Below are positions 8,575 to 16,759 of a stretch of DNA of 64,000 nucleotides, one piece after another. A model generated the notes under the pieces. The model was not told the DNA's origin. It saw only the letters and a program-made list of their open reading frames with translations, and made no database searches. Source of the DNA: Halomonas sp. M4R1S46 (GTDB taxonomy: Bacteria > Pseudomonadota > Gammaproteobacteria > Pseudomonadales > Halomonadaceae); the NCBI RefSeq assembly GCF_025725685.1, contig NZ_CP107008.1, positions 2,852,001 through 2,916,000 of the forward strand, in the 5' to 3' direction. The first letter of the stretch is position 1, and the number at the start of each line of letters is the position of its first letter. The translations under genes were made by a program, and so were the position numbers.

Positions 8575-8737
8575 CGTCGTCCCTGTCCCTGCCGTCTGCC
8601 GAAACCTGAGGCTTATGCCCTCTTGTTATGCAAGTGGGCAACTGCCCGTGGATTCATAGAGCCGTCATGCTACGCCGCAGCGCCCCGGGGCGCCAATCGG
8701 TGCCGGCTGCCAGAGCGGACCCGCGCCGGCCATGTCG

Positions 8738-8778
8738 GCGCCTTATTTTAGTTTTGGCCCGAGCCTAAAATAAGCCGC
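8738..8778. repeat. AT-cored inverted repeat in a gene-free stretch
   Basis: Arms CTTATTTTAG (8742-8751) and CTAAAATAAG (8765-8774) match perfectly and extend outward to about 15 bp with one mismatch (GGCGC.../...CCGCC). The loop is 13 bases. There is no U-run, so it is not an obvious terminator; a recombination or protein-binding site is possible. Confidence 0.5.
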
Positions 8779-8828
8779 CACGCTGTTTCAGGTTCCGGCG
8801 GCCCGAGGGGGGCGCGACCAGGTGTCCC

Positions 8829-8920
8829 GACATGTCGATACCATCGACATGTCCCGCCGACGTGTCGAAAAAACGGCGATTTTTAACCATGTCGTGATGA
8901 CATGTCGATGGGGTGGACAT
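8829..8920. promoter_or_regulatory. Array of GACATGTCGA-type motifs (orphan operator or iterons)
   Basis: The 10-mer GACATGTCGA or a close variant occurs at 8829-8838, inverted at 8844-8853, as GACGTGTCGA at 8859-8868, and as CATGTC-N5-GACATG around 8888-8908. The first two form a perfect 11-bp-arm palindrome with a 3-bp centre. Centre spacing is near 15 bp for the first three. The rest of the gene-free stretch 8575-9117 shows no coding signal, and the array does not face an intact gene. It may be the operator of a lost toxin-antitoxin or phage gene. Confidence 0.5.
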
Positions 8921-9117
8921 GACCGGTCGCCAGCGCGCGGCAGGCAGCGGAAGAGGCCCATCGGCTCGTCTTCAGAGGGCGTCATTCGGAGCCGCGAGCA
9001 CCGCCTCGCGGGTCAGGCTACGGCCAGCCGTCTCCCGGGGGCGGGAGTCACCCCAGGGGACGGCCCTGGGGCGCGGAGGTCGGGCCGGTGTAGCTCACGC
9101 GGTCCGTCGCGTGGGGC

Positions 9118-10059
9118 TCAGGCGAGACGCAGCGCAGGCTCCACGGCCCCATGGCAGCCGGGCAGGCGCTCGGCCAGCTCGATGGCGAAGACGCCGCCAT
9201 CCGCCTCCGCCGGGGCCGCCATGCCCTCCCGGGCCGTGGTGACATAGAGGGTGGTGAGGTTCGCGCCGCCGAACACCGGGCAGGAGGGCTGGCGCGCGGG
9301 CACCCTCACGTGGGCGATCTCGTCGCCCTCGGGGCTCAGCCGGGCCACGCGCCCGGCGCCCCACAGGGCGAGCCACAGGCAGTCCTCGCTATCCATCACG
9401 GCTCCGTCGGGGCCGCCCCCCGAATCGCGCAGGTCGGCCCAGGGCTCGGGCTCCGCGAAGGCGCCATCCTGGACGCGCGCGGGGAAGCCCTGGTCGTCCA
9501 GCGTCCAGCGCATCACCCAGCCGGTCGCGGTGTCGCTGAAATAGGCGTGGCGGCCGTCGGGCGAGAAGCACAGGGCGTTGGGGATGGTCAGCCCCCGGCG
9601 CAGGCAGGTGAGCTCGCCGCGATGCAGGCGATAGAGGCTGCCGGCGCCCGCCTCGGCGCCGAGCCCCATGGTGGAGAGCCACAGGCTGCCATGGGTGTCG
9701 ACGCGGGCATCGTTGCTGCGGGTGACGGGGTTGTCGGTCTCGAAGGGCAGGAAGGCGCGGGTCTCGCCGGTCTGCGGGTCGAAGCGCGACAGCCGGTTCT
9801 CCGCCACCAGCAGGTAGTCGCCGTCGCGGGTCAGCGCCGCGTAGGAGGTCCGGCGATCCAGCCGGGTGACGCGATGCTCACGGCCATCGCCGCGGGCACG
9901 GTGCAGCTCGCCGGCCAGGATATCCAGCCAGCGTAGCTCGCTGCGCCCAGCGTCCCAGCCGGGGCCCTCGCCCAGCGCGCAGCGACTGTCGATCAGCAGT
10001 TGCGCCTGGCCGAGGCACGGGCCGGGCGGCAAGGTCTCGTTGGACGGGGACTCGCTCAT
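9118..10059 (-). CDS. SMP-30/gluconolactonase family lactonase
   Basis: 313 residues of the SMP-30/regucalcin beta-propeller family, which hydrolyses aldonolactones using one divalent metal. Family landmarks are visible: LGEGPGWD (metal glutamate), TRSNDARVDTHGSLW (Asn/Asp ligands), and PNALCFSPDGRHAYFSDT. In this setting the substrate is probably galactono-lactone, giving galactonate for DgoD. The start at 10059 has GAGGAG upstream; the very long in-frame reading above it runs antisense to dgoA and is not used. The gene ends the dgo operon. Confidence 0.85.
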   Translation of the reverse strand: MSESPSNETLPPGPCLGQAQLLIDSRCALGEGPGWDAGRSELRWLDILAGELHRARGDGREHRVTRLDRRTSYAALTRDGDYLLVAENRLSRFDPQTGETRAFLPFETDNPVTRSNDARVDTHGSLWLSTMGLGAEAGAGSLYRLHRGELTCLRRGLTIPNALCFSPDGRHAYFSDTATGWVMRWTLDDQGFPARVQDGAFAEPEPWADLRDSGGGPDGAVMDSEDCLWLALWGAGRVARLSPEGDEIAHVRVPARQPSCPVFGGANLTTLYVTTAREGMAAPAEADGGVFAIELAERLPGCHGAVEPALRLA

Positions 10060-10085
10060 GCTCGGGGTTCTCCTCTCGGGGCGTG

Positions 10086-10700
10086 TCAGAGTGCCTGCTG
10101 CCAGGCCGTGACCAGCGCGCGGGTCCGCTCGCTCACCTCGGCGGCCGTCAGTCCCGGCGTATAGAGGGCGGTCCCCAGGCCCGCCCCGTGCACGCCGGCG
10201 GCGCGCCAGTCGGCGAAGTTGTCGCTGCCGATGCCGCCCACCGCATAGAGCTCGGTGCCCGCGGGCAGCACGGCCATCATCGCCTTCATGTTGGCGATAC
10301 CGACCTGGGAGGCGGGGAACAGCTTGAGGCCGGAGGCCCCCGCCGCCAGGGCCGCGAAGGCCTCGGTGGGGGTGACGATACCGGGCAGGGAGACCATCCC
10401 GAGACGCCGGCTCTCGCCGATCACCGCCTCGTTCATGTTCGGCGAGACGATCAGGCGACCGCCGGCGGCGTGTACCTCGCGCACCTGCTCGGCCGTCAGC
10501 ACGGTGCCGGCCCCCACCAGGATCTCCTCGCCGCCGCGCTCGGCAGCGTGCGCCGCCAGGCGGCGGAGGCTCTCCAGGGGCTCGGGCGAGTTGAGCGGCA
10601 CCTCGATGCGGGTGATGCCGGCGTCGATGACGGCTTCGGCGATGGCGATGACCTCGTCCGGCGTGACGCCGCGCAGGATGGCGACCAGTGGCAGGCTCAT
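10086..10700 (-). CDS. dgoA: 2-dehydro-3-deoxy-6-phosphogalactonate aldolase
   Basis: 204 residues, the usual size for this class I aldolase, cleaving 2-keto-3-deoxy-6-phosphogalactonate to pyruvate and glyceraldehyde 3-phosphate. LPLVAILRGVTPDE opens the barrel, EVPLNSPEPLESL carries the catalytic-site glutamate region, and GLKLFPAS holds the Schiff-base lysine; GGIGSDN and GAGLGTALY form the phosphate site. The NSP signature separates it from Eda-type KDPG aldolase. AAGGAG precedes the ATG at 10700. It lies between the lactonase and dgoK with short spacings. Confidence 0.9.
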   Translation of the reverse strand: MSLPLVAILRGVTPDEVIAIAEAVIDAGITRIEVPLNSPEPLESLRRLAAHAAERGGEEILVGAGTVLTAEQVREVHAAGGRLIVSPNMNEAVIGESRRLGMVSLPGIVTPTEAFAALAAGASGLKLFPASQVGIANMKAMMAVLPAGTELYAVGGIGSDNFADWRAAGVHGAGLGTALYTPGLTAAEVSERTRALVTAWQQAL

Positions 10701-10741
10701 ACAAGCTCCTTGCAGTCTCGGGGCGGCCGGGCGGCCGCGCC

Positions 10742-11749
10742 TCAGGGGGTTGCGGGCGGCGTGGCGTGGTGGATGCGCCCCAGGCCGGCCAGGATCATGT
10801 CGGCATTGGCGTGCTCGTCGACCACGAAGCCCCGGTGCTCGAGGGCGATCCGGTAGCGCCGGCACAGCGCCTCGGCACCGATCAGCACGACGGGGCTGCC
10901 GGGGGCCAGCGTTGCGGTGGCACCGGCCAGCTCGAGGCCCAGCACCAGGCCGGACAGGCGCGCCGCCAGCCTTTCGCCACGCCGGGCATCGCGGGGCAGC
11001 GAGGCATCGAGCAGGTCCCGGGCCCGGATGCCGAACAGCTCGGCACTCAGGCGCTCGGGCGAGGCCATGGCGGTGTCGATGCCGTCCAGGTAGGCCGCGC
11101 GCTGCGCCGCGTCGTCGAGGTCATCGGCGTGAAGCGAATGCTTCAGCACCGAATCCCGGCTGAGCAGCTGGTAGAGCTCGCCGCTCATGAAGGTGGTGAA
11201 GCCCGTGATGCGGCCCGCCTCGAGGCGCACCCACTTGGCGTGGGTACCCGGCAGGCAGACGGCGCCGCTGAAGTCGGGATGGCCGGCGACCAGGCCGGAC
11301 AACTGGGTCTCCTCGCCGCGCATCACGTCGAAGGCCTCGCCGCCGTCCGGCGCGGCGTGCCGACAGAGCCCCGGCACGATCCGCACGCGCAGGCGGGCAT
11401 CGCGGGTGGTCACCGGGGTCAGCTGGCCGCCGAGACGCCCGAGGGTATCGGTCGCCCCGGCATCCAGCGGCAGGTAGGCGGCCTCGACCCAGCCCTGGCG
11501 GGCCCCGGCCATGCCGCACACCAGCACCTCGGTCGGCCGGTGCCCCGCCGCCGGCGGCAACCAGTCACCGATCACCGCCAGCAGCGCCCCCTCGAACTCG
11601 TCAGCGGCCAGGCCCAGCATGCCGCGCGGCGCGCTGCCCTCGGCGATGACCCGGTCGTCGGCATCCAGCGCCCAGGCCCGCAGGTTGCTGGAGCCCCAGT
11701 CCACGGCGATCCAGGCCGGGGAGACGCTCGCGTCGGCCGAGACGCTCAT
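10742..11749 (-). CDS. dgoK: 2-dehydro-3-deoxygalactonokinase
   Basis: 335 residues. The start IAVDWGSSNLRAWALD is the phosphate-1 motif of the DgoK sugar-kinase family; VCGMAGARQGWVEAAY, CLPGTHAKWV and GFTTFMSGELYQLL are family blocks. It phosphorylates 2-keto-3-deoxygalactonate with ATP, supplying dgoA. GGAGG precedes the start, and that start overlaps the stop of a 25-codon frame upstream (ATGA), so translation is probably coupled to it. Confidence 0.92.
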   Translation of the reverse strand: MSVSADASVSPAWIAVDWGSSNLRAWALDADDRVIAEGSAPRGMLGLAADEFEGALLAVIGDWLPPAAGHRPTEVLVCGMAGARQGWVEAAYLPLDAGATDTLGRLGGQLTPVTTRDARLRVRIVPGLCRHAAPDGGEAFDVMRGEETQLSGLVAGHPDFSGAVCLPGTHAKWVRLEAGRITGFTTFMSGELYQLLSRDSVLKHSLHADDLDDAAQRAAYLDGIDTAMASPERLSAELFGIRARDLLDASLPRDARRGERLAARLSGLVLGLELAGATATLAPGSPVVLIGAEALCRRYRIALEHRGFVVDEHANADMILAGLGRIHHATPPATP

Positions 11750-11823
11750 GCTCGTCCTCCATCGACCACCAGGGGCTGGCCCTTCGGGTCGCCGAAGGTC
11801 GGGTCGTTGAAGCTGACACTCAT
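11746..11823 (-). pseudogene. 25-codon gene-start scrap between dgoD and dgoK
   Basis: A short frame reading MSVSFNDPTFGDPKGQPLVV DGGRA and ending on the TGA that overlaps the dgoK start. The order 'GDPKGQPLVVDGG' resembles the first strand and glycine loop of an SDR dehydrogenase (KGKxVVVTGG). Because the cluster lacks a galactose dehydrogenase, it may be what is left after an in-frame deletion. It could also be a leader whose only role is coupling to dgoK. The family assignment rests on a dozen residues. Confidence 0.35.
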
Positions 11824-11861
11824 ATCTCTCCCCTCACTCTTCACTCCTGACACCTCGCGTC

Positions 11862-13010
11862 TTACCACTCGGCCACCGAGCCGTCCTCGTGGGTCCATAC
11901 CGGGTTGCGCCAGCGGTGGCCCACCTTGGCGCGCTCCTCGACGAAGGCCTCGTCGATCTCGACGCCCAGCCCCGGCCCCTGGGGAATGGCGCAGAAGCCA
12001 TCCTCGATGGCCAGCGCCGACTTGTCGACCAGGTAGTCGAGCACGTCATTGTCCTTGTTGTAGTGGATGCCCATGCTCTGCTCCTGGATGAAGGCGTTGT
12101 GGCAGACCGCATCCACGTGCAGCGAGGTGGCCAGGGTCAAGGGCCCCAGCGGGCAATGCGGCGCCAGGGCCACGTCATGGGCGGAGGCCAGGGCGGCGAT
12201 CTTGAGGCCCTCGCTGATGCCCCCGCAGTGCGAGAGATCCGGCTGGACGATGTCGATCATGCCGTCGGCCAGCAGGTCGCGGAATTCGAAGCGGGTGTGC
12301 AGGCGCTCGCCGGTGGCCAGCGGGTAGCCCAGGCCGCCGGCGATCTGCTTGAGGCACGGCAGGTGCTCGGGGGCCACCGGCTCCTCGACGAACATCGGGT
12401 GGAAGGGCTCCAGCTCGCGCAGCAGGGCCTTGGCCATCGGGCGATGCACGCGGCCATGGAAGTCGATGCCGATGCCGACGTCCGGTCCCACGGCGTCCCG
12501 GGCCTCGGCGACCCGGGCCACGGCCTCATCGACCTTGCGGTGGGAGTCGACGATCTGCATCTCCGGCGTGCCGTTCATCTTGAAGGCGGTGAAGCCCTGG
12601 TCGACCAGGGCACGGGCGCCGGCGCCCACGTCGCCGGGCCGGTCGCCGCCGGTCCAGGCATACATGCGCATCCGGTCGCGCACCGGGCCGCCCAGCAGCT
12701 GGTGCACGGGCACGCCCAGGTCGCGGCCCTTGAGGTCCCAGAGCGCCTGGTCGATGCCGGCGATGGCCGACATCAGGATCGGGCCGCCACGATAGAAGCC
12801 GGCGCGATACATCACGTTCCAGAGGTGCTCGATATGGCGCGGGTCCTGTCCGACCAGGTAGTCGGAAAGCTCGTGCACGGCCGCCTCCACCGTGGCGGCG
12901 CGGCCCTCGATGACCGGCTCGCCCCAGCCATAGCAGCCCTCGTCGGTCTCGATCTTGAGGAACAGCCAGCGGGGCGGCACCTGCCAGGTCTTGAGTCGGG
13001 TGATCTTCAT
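11862..13010 (-). CDS. dgoD: D-galactonate dehydratase
   Basis: 382 residues, the size of E. coli DgoD, in the enolase superfamily (mandelate racemase-like). It dehydrates D-galactonate to 2-keto-3-deoxygalactonate. Metal ligands D183 (IDFHGR), E209 (VEEP) and E235 (GERL) are present, as are H185 and H285 (APHCPLGP), the acid/base pair expected in DgoD. The end HEDGSVAEW is also typical of the family. ATG at 13010 begins MKITRLKTWQ; an upstream ATG at 13034 is less likely. First structural gene after the regulator. Confidence 0.95.
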   Translation of the reverse strand: MKITRLKTWQVPPRWLFLKIETDEGCYGWGEPVIEGRAATVEAAVHELSDYLVGQDPRHIEHLWNVMYRAGFYRGGPILMSAIAGIDQALWDLKGRDLGVPVHQLLGGPVRDRMRMYAWTGGDRPGDVGAGARALVDQGFTAFKMNGTPEMQIVDSHRKVDEAVARVAEARDAVGPDVGIGIDFHGRVHRPMAKALLRELEPFHPMFVEEPVAPEHLPCLKQIAGGLGYPLATGERLHTRFEFRDLLADGMIDIVQPDLSHCGGISEGLKIAALASAHDVALAPHCPLGPLTLATSLHVDAVCHNAFIQEQSMGIHYNKDNDVLDYLVDKSALAIEDGFCAIPQGPGLGVEIDEAFVEERAKVGHRWRNPVWTHEDGSVAEW

Positions 13011-13077
13011 GGGGTGGGTCCTCGGGTGGGGCAAGTGGCGATGGCCGCGCCGTGGCGCGCCGTGGCGCGGCCGCGGG

Positions 13078-13845
13078 TCAGTCGTTCAGCGAGGCCGGAC
13101 GCGTCAGCGGGCGCGTGCCGGGCTCGACGCCGAGGTCGGCGGCGGTGCGCGCCAGGACACGCTCCGTGGCGTCGCGAGCCGCCTCGGGATCCCGCAGGCG
13201 GATGGCGTCGAAGACCTGGCGATGACGCTCCAGGCTGTCGTCCAGGGAGCCGGCCTGGTGATGGGAGTGCTGGATCAGGGCGATGATGGAGGGCCGCAGC
13301 AGCAGTCCCATCTGGCGCCAGACCAGGTTGTGGCTGGCGCGGTAGATGGCATCGTGAAAGGCGACGTCATGGTCGGCATGTTCCTCTCGACGCGCCGGGT
13401 CGGCGGCAGTGTCGCACATCCCGACCAGCGCCGATTCGATCCGCGCCAGGTCCTGGCCCGTGGCCGCCAGGGCGGCGAGCTCGCTGACGAACGGCTCGGC
13501 GGACAGGCGAAAGGCGAAGACCTCCCGGACCAGCTGCGGATGCGGCGCCTCGAGGCCGGCCATCCACTCGCTCATCTGCGGGTCGAGGAGATGCCAGTCC
13601 TCGATATCGCGCACCATCGTGCCGCGCCCCGCGGTGCGCTCGATCAGGCCGCTGCCGCTCAGCTCGGCGAGGGCGTTGCGCACGCGATTGCGACTGGCCG
13701 AGAAGTGCTCGCACAGGTCCCGCTCGCGGGGGAAGGTCTCACCGCTCGCCCATTGGCCCGACAGGATGGCATGCGCCAGCGTGGTGGCCAGGGCCTGGGC
13801 CCCGCCGGCGTCGGGCGGCAGCGGAAGCTGGGATAGCGTCGTCAA
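13078..13845 (-). CDS. FadR/GntR-family regulator of the galactonate cluster
   Basis: 255 residues: a winged helix at about 20-80 (SGQWASGETFPRERDLCEHFSASRNRVRNALAELSG is the GntR pattern) followed by an all-helical FCD ligand domain with EHADHDVAFHDAIYRAS, which supplies metal-binding residues in FadR-type sensors. It most likely represses the dgo genes and releases DNA on binding galactonate or a related acid, as DgoR does in E. coli. It is the promoter-proximal gene of the cluster and has a palindrome just upstream, implying autoregulation. Confidence 0.8.
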   Translation of the reverse strand: MTTLSQLPLPPDAGGAQALATTLAHAILSGQWASGETFPRERDLCEHFSASRNRVRNALAELSGSGLIERTAGRGTMVRDIEDWHLLDPQMSEWMAGLEAPHPQLVREVFAFRLSAEPFVSELAALAATGQDLARIESALVGMCDTAADPARREEHADHDVAFHDAIYRASHNLVWRQMGLLLRPSIIALIQHSHHQAGSLDDSLERHRQVFDAIRLRDPEAARDATERVLARTAADLGVEPGTRPLTRPASLND

Positions 13846-13878
13846 GGGTGATCTCCGAAATATCCGACCTTACTATAT

Positions 13879-13893
13879 AAATGTCTGACATTT
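13879..13893 (-). promoter_or_regulatory. Candidate operator of the dgo regulator
   Basis: AAATGTC-T-GACATTT, a perfect 7-bp-arm palindrome about 35 bases upstream of the regulator start, next to the TA-rich TATATAGT on the minus strand that could be a -10 region. FadR-type regulators bind short palindromes like this. The rest of 13894-14104 shows no gene. Confidence 0.5.
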
Positions 13894-14104
13894 CTTTCAA
13901 GCTCCCCTGCCTGCCGGCCGACTAGACCTTGGTCGCAACGGTCCGGCGGCGGGCGGGTCGCACAACGACCCGCTGAGGACATGCCCCACTTCCAGACGAC
14001 CATTCCATGGAAAGCCAACCTTTCAGACCAACAGAGTGGATAAAGATTGTCTTCTAGATTATTCTCCCGCCTCGACAGCGGAGACACCCCTCGGCTGTAG
14101 CGTC

Positions 14105-14125
14105 GGCGGCCCTACCCGGGCCGCC
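14105..14125 (+). other. Hairpin in the leader of the ABM-domain gene
   Basis: GGCGGCCC and GGGCCGCC flank a five-base loop, 22 bases before the next start codon. There is no U-run, so it is not an ordinary terminator. Confidence 0.3.
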
Positions 14126-14146
14126 TGACCGATCAGGAGAACCACC

Positions 14147-14716
14147 ATGTCCTCTGACCCCGTCACCCTGATGGTGGCGCGTCGCGTGGCCCGCGGCCGC
14201 TACCGGGATTTCCTCGCCTGGCTCGACGAGGGCCGCGCACTGGCCGCGGACTTCGGCGGCTACCTGGGCTCCGGCGTGCTGGCCCCGCCCCCCGACGATG
14301 ACGAGTACCAGATCATCTTCCGCTTCCGCGACGCCGAGACCCTCGCCACTTGGGAGCACTCCGCCTCGCGCCGGGCCTGGCTGGCCCGCGGCCAGGGCCT
14401 GTTCGAAGCGCCCCAGGAGCACCGCGCCACTGGCCTGGATCACTGGTTCCAGCCGGCCGGCGGCGCCGCACCGCCGCGCTGGAAGCAGGCCATCGCCATC
14501 TGGCTCGCCTTCTTTCCCGTCTCGCTCGGCTTCCAGCTGCTGTTCGGCGAGGCCCTGGCGGACCTGCCCCTGGTGCCGCGGGTGCTGGCCAGCACCCTGA
14601 TGCTCACCCCGGTGATGGTGTTCCTGTTCATTCCCCTCTCGACCCGGCTGCTGGGGCCCTGGCTGCGCGGCGAGGTCGCACCCCTGCCCCGCCTGGCGCG
14701 CCTGCTGAGAGCCTGA
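14147..14716 (+). CDS. ABM-domain membrane protein (antibiotic biosynthesis monooxygenase-like)
   Basis: 189 residues. The first 100 (VTLMVARRVARGRYRDFLAWL... FRFRDAETLATWEHSASRRAWL) match the dimeric ferredoxin-like fold of antibiotic-biosynthesis monooxygenase/heme-degrading proteins; the second half has two transmembrane helices (about 112-135 and 142-168). This ABM-plus-membrane form is widespread but uncharacterised, so the name describes the fold only. AGGAG precedes the ATG. It stands apart from argE, which follows after 76 bases. Confidence 0.65.
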   Translation: MSSDPVTLMVARRVARGRYRDFLAWLDEGRALAADFGGYLGSGVLAPPPDDDEYQIIFRFRDAETLATWEHSASRRAWLARGQGLFEAPQEHRATGLDHWFQPAGGAAPPRWKQAIAIWLAFFPVSLGFQLLFGEALADLPLVPRVLASTLMLTPVMVFLFIPLSTRLLGPWLRGEVAPLPRLARLLRA

Positions 14717-14792
14717 GTGGCGCCGCGGGCCATCTCCCTATCCGGGAGAGGCATGGTAGGCTGGCAGTCGTTTCCCCATTCGGAGCCCGACC

Positions 14793-15953
14793 ATGACCGA
14801 CGCCGCTCAGCTCCTCGAGACCCTGGTGGGCTTTGCCACCGTCTCGCGTGACTCGAACCTGGACCTGATCGCCTTCGTCGAGGACTATCTCGACCGCCAC
14901 GGCGTCGAGCACTGGCGCGTCGACAACGACGACGGCACCAAGGCCAACCTGCTGGCCCGGATCGGGCCGGCCGTGGAGGGTGGCGTGGTGCTGTCCGGCC
15001 ACACCGACGTGGTGCCGGTGGACGGCCAGCCCTGGTCCAGCGACCCCTTCGTGCTGCGCGACGGCGGCGATGGCCGCCTCTACGGCCGCGGCACCTGCGA
15101 CATGAAGGCCTTCATCGCCTGCGCCCTGGCCGAGGTGCCGCGCTGGGTGACCCTGGACCTCGAGCGCCCCCTCTACCTGGCCTTCTCCTACGACGAGGAG
15201 GTCGGCTGCCTGGGCGCGCCGCGGCTGATCGAGCGGCTGCTGGCCGACCATCCCCGGCCGGCGGCGGTGTTCGTCGGCGAGCCGACCCTGATGCAGCCCG
15301 TGGTGGCCCACAAGGGCAGCACCAACCTGCGCACCACCGTGACCGGCCGCGCCGCCCACTCCAGCCAAGTCAACCAGGGCGTCTCGGCGATCCACGTCGC
15401 CGCCCGCCTGGTGACCCGCATCGAGGACGTGATGGCCGAGCTGCGTGCCGAGGGCCGGGTCGACGAGGCCTTCAACGTCGCCCACTCGAGCCTGCACGTG
15501 GGCAAGATCGCCGGCGGCACCGCCATCAACATCATGGCCCGGGAGTGCAGCTTCGACTGGGAGGTGCGCCACCTGCCGGGGGATCGCTTCGAGGACCTGC
15601 TGGCTCGGGTCGAGGCCTACGCCGACGAGTTGCAGGCCGAGATGCATGCCCGGGCGCCGGAAACGGGGATCCGCACCGAGCGCCTCACCAACACCGTGCC
15701 CGCGCTGGCCGATGACGACAACGCCGAGGTGCTCGCCCTGTGCCGGGCGCTGGTCGGCGAGGTACCCTCCGGGGCGGTGGCCTATGCCACCGAGGCCGGC
15801 CAGTTCCAGCGCGCCGGCCTGTCCACGGTGATCTGCGGCCCGGGCAGCATCAGTCAGGCCCACCAGCCGGACGAATACCTCGAGATCGAGCAGCTCGAGG
15901 CCGGGGTGGCCTTCATGCAGGCCCTGGGGCGGCAGCTGGCGGAGGCCCGCTGA
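14793..15953 (+). CDS. argE: Acetylornithine deacetylase
   Basis: 386 residues of the M20 metallopeptidase family, removing acetate from N-acetylornithine in arginine synthesis. Zinc ligands and catalytic residues are in place: H70 and D72 (SGHTDVVPVDGQPW), D103 (GRGTCDMKAF), the DEEVGC general-base glutamate near 135, plus GEPT and the late TEAGQFQ block. The length and the DVVPVDGQPW motif favour ArgE over the related DapE or general amidohydrolases. The following gene begins one base after its stop. Confidence 0.88.
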   Translation: MTDAAQLLETLVGFATVSRDSNLDLIAFVEDYLDRHGVEHWRVDNDDGTKANLLARIGPAVEGGVVLSGHTDVVPVDGQPWSSDPFVLRDGGDGRLYGRGTCDMKAFIACALAEVPRWVTLDLERPLYLAFSYDEEVGCLGAPRLIERLLADHPRPAAVFVGEPTLMQPVVAHKGSTNLRTTVTGRAAHSSQVNQGVSAIHVAARLVTRIEDVMAELRAEGRVDEAFNVAHSSLHVGKIAGGTAINIMARECSFDWEVRHLPGDRFEDLLARVEAYADELQAEMHARAPETGIRTERLTNTVPALADDDNAEVLALCRALVGEVPSGAVAYATEAGQFQRAGLSTVICGPGSISQAHQPDEYLEIEQLEAGVAFMQALGRQLAEAR

Positions 15954-15954
15954 G

Positions 15955-16692
15955 ATGCCGCGACTGCTGATCGTCAAGACCGGTGATACCTTCGAGGACG
16001 TGGCGCGGGTCCACGGCAACTTCGAGGAGCTCTTCCTGGCCGTGCTGCGGCCGCTGGCCAGGCGCCATCCCGCCCTGTCCCTGTCGGTCTTCGATGCCCG
16101 CCGCGACGGCGCCCCGCCCGCGCTGGACACCCTCGACGGCCTGGTGATCACCGGCTCCCATGCCATGGTCAGCGACGCCGAGCCCTGGAGCGAGGCGCTG
16201 CTGCCCTGGTTGCGCGAGGCCATCGACCGGGATATCGCCATGCTCGGCGTCTGCTATGGCCACCAGTTGATGGCCGCGGCCTGCGGCGGCACGGTCGGCT
16301 TCCATCCGGCCGGCCGGGAAACCGGCACCCAGGCGATCACCCTGACCGAGGCCGGCCGCGGCGATCGCCTGCTGGGCGAACTGCCCACCACCTTCACCGC
16401 CCAGCTGACCCATGCCCAATCGGTGCTCGAGGCTCCGCCACGGGCCGAGGTATTGGCCCACAATGCCCATGACGCCTACCAGGCTTTGCGCTATGGGCCC
16501 CGGCAGTGGAGCGTGCAGTTCCATCCGGAATTCACCGCCCCGGTGATGCGCGCCTACCTGAGCCACCAGCACGAGGTCCTGGCCGAGCAGGGACAGGATG
16601 CCGACAGCCTGATCGAGGCCGTGACACCCGCGCCCGCGGCCTCCTCGGTGCTGCGGCGCTTCGCCGAGCGGCTGATCACCGGCGAGCTCTGA
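15955..16692 (+). CDS. Class I glutamine amidotransferase-like protein
   Basis: 245 residues with the class I triad: nucleophile C100 (GVCYGHQLMA), H190 and E192 (QFHPEF). It belongs to the GMP-synthase-like stand-alone group, acting as a glutamine or gamma-glutamyl amidohydrolase; no synthetase domain is fused. It follows argE almost without a gap, so both are on one transcript. The two could share amide-nitrogen metabolism, but the real substrate is not shown by the sequence. Confidence 0.8.
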   Translation: MPRLLIVKTGDTFEDVARVHGNFEELFLAVLRPLARRHPALSLSVFDARRDGAPPALDTLDGLVITGSHAMVSDAEPWSEALLPWLREAIDRDIAMLGVCYGHQLMAAACGGTVGFHPAGRETGTQAITLTEAGRGDRLLGELPTTFTAQLTHAQSVLEAPPRAEVLAHNAHDAYQALRYGPRQWSVQFHPEFTAPVMRAYLSHQHEVLAEQGQDADSLIEAVTPAPAASSVLRRFAERLITGEL

Positions 16693-16696
16693 GCCA

Positions 16697-16737
16697 GACG
16701 ACGACGCCCCCACCGTCATCGACAGGGGCGTCTCGTC
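16697..16737. terminator. Terminator-like hairpin between convergent genes
   Basis: A GC stem (GACGACGACGCCCC with GGGGCGTCTCGTC, one bulge) lies between the amidotransferase and the convergent EamA gene. There is no clear U-run on either side, so efficiency is uncertain. Confidence 0.45.
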
Positions 16738-16759
16738 GCCGCATCGACGGCACTTCGTC

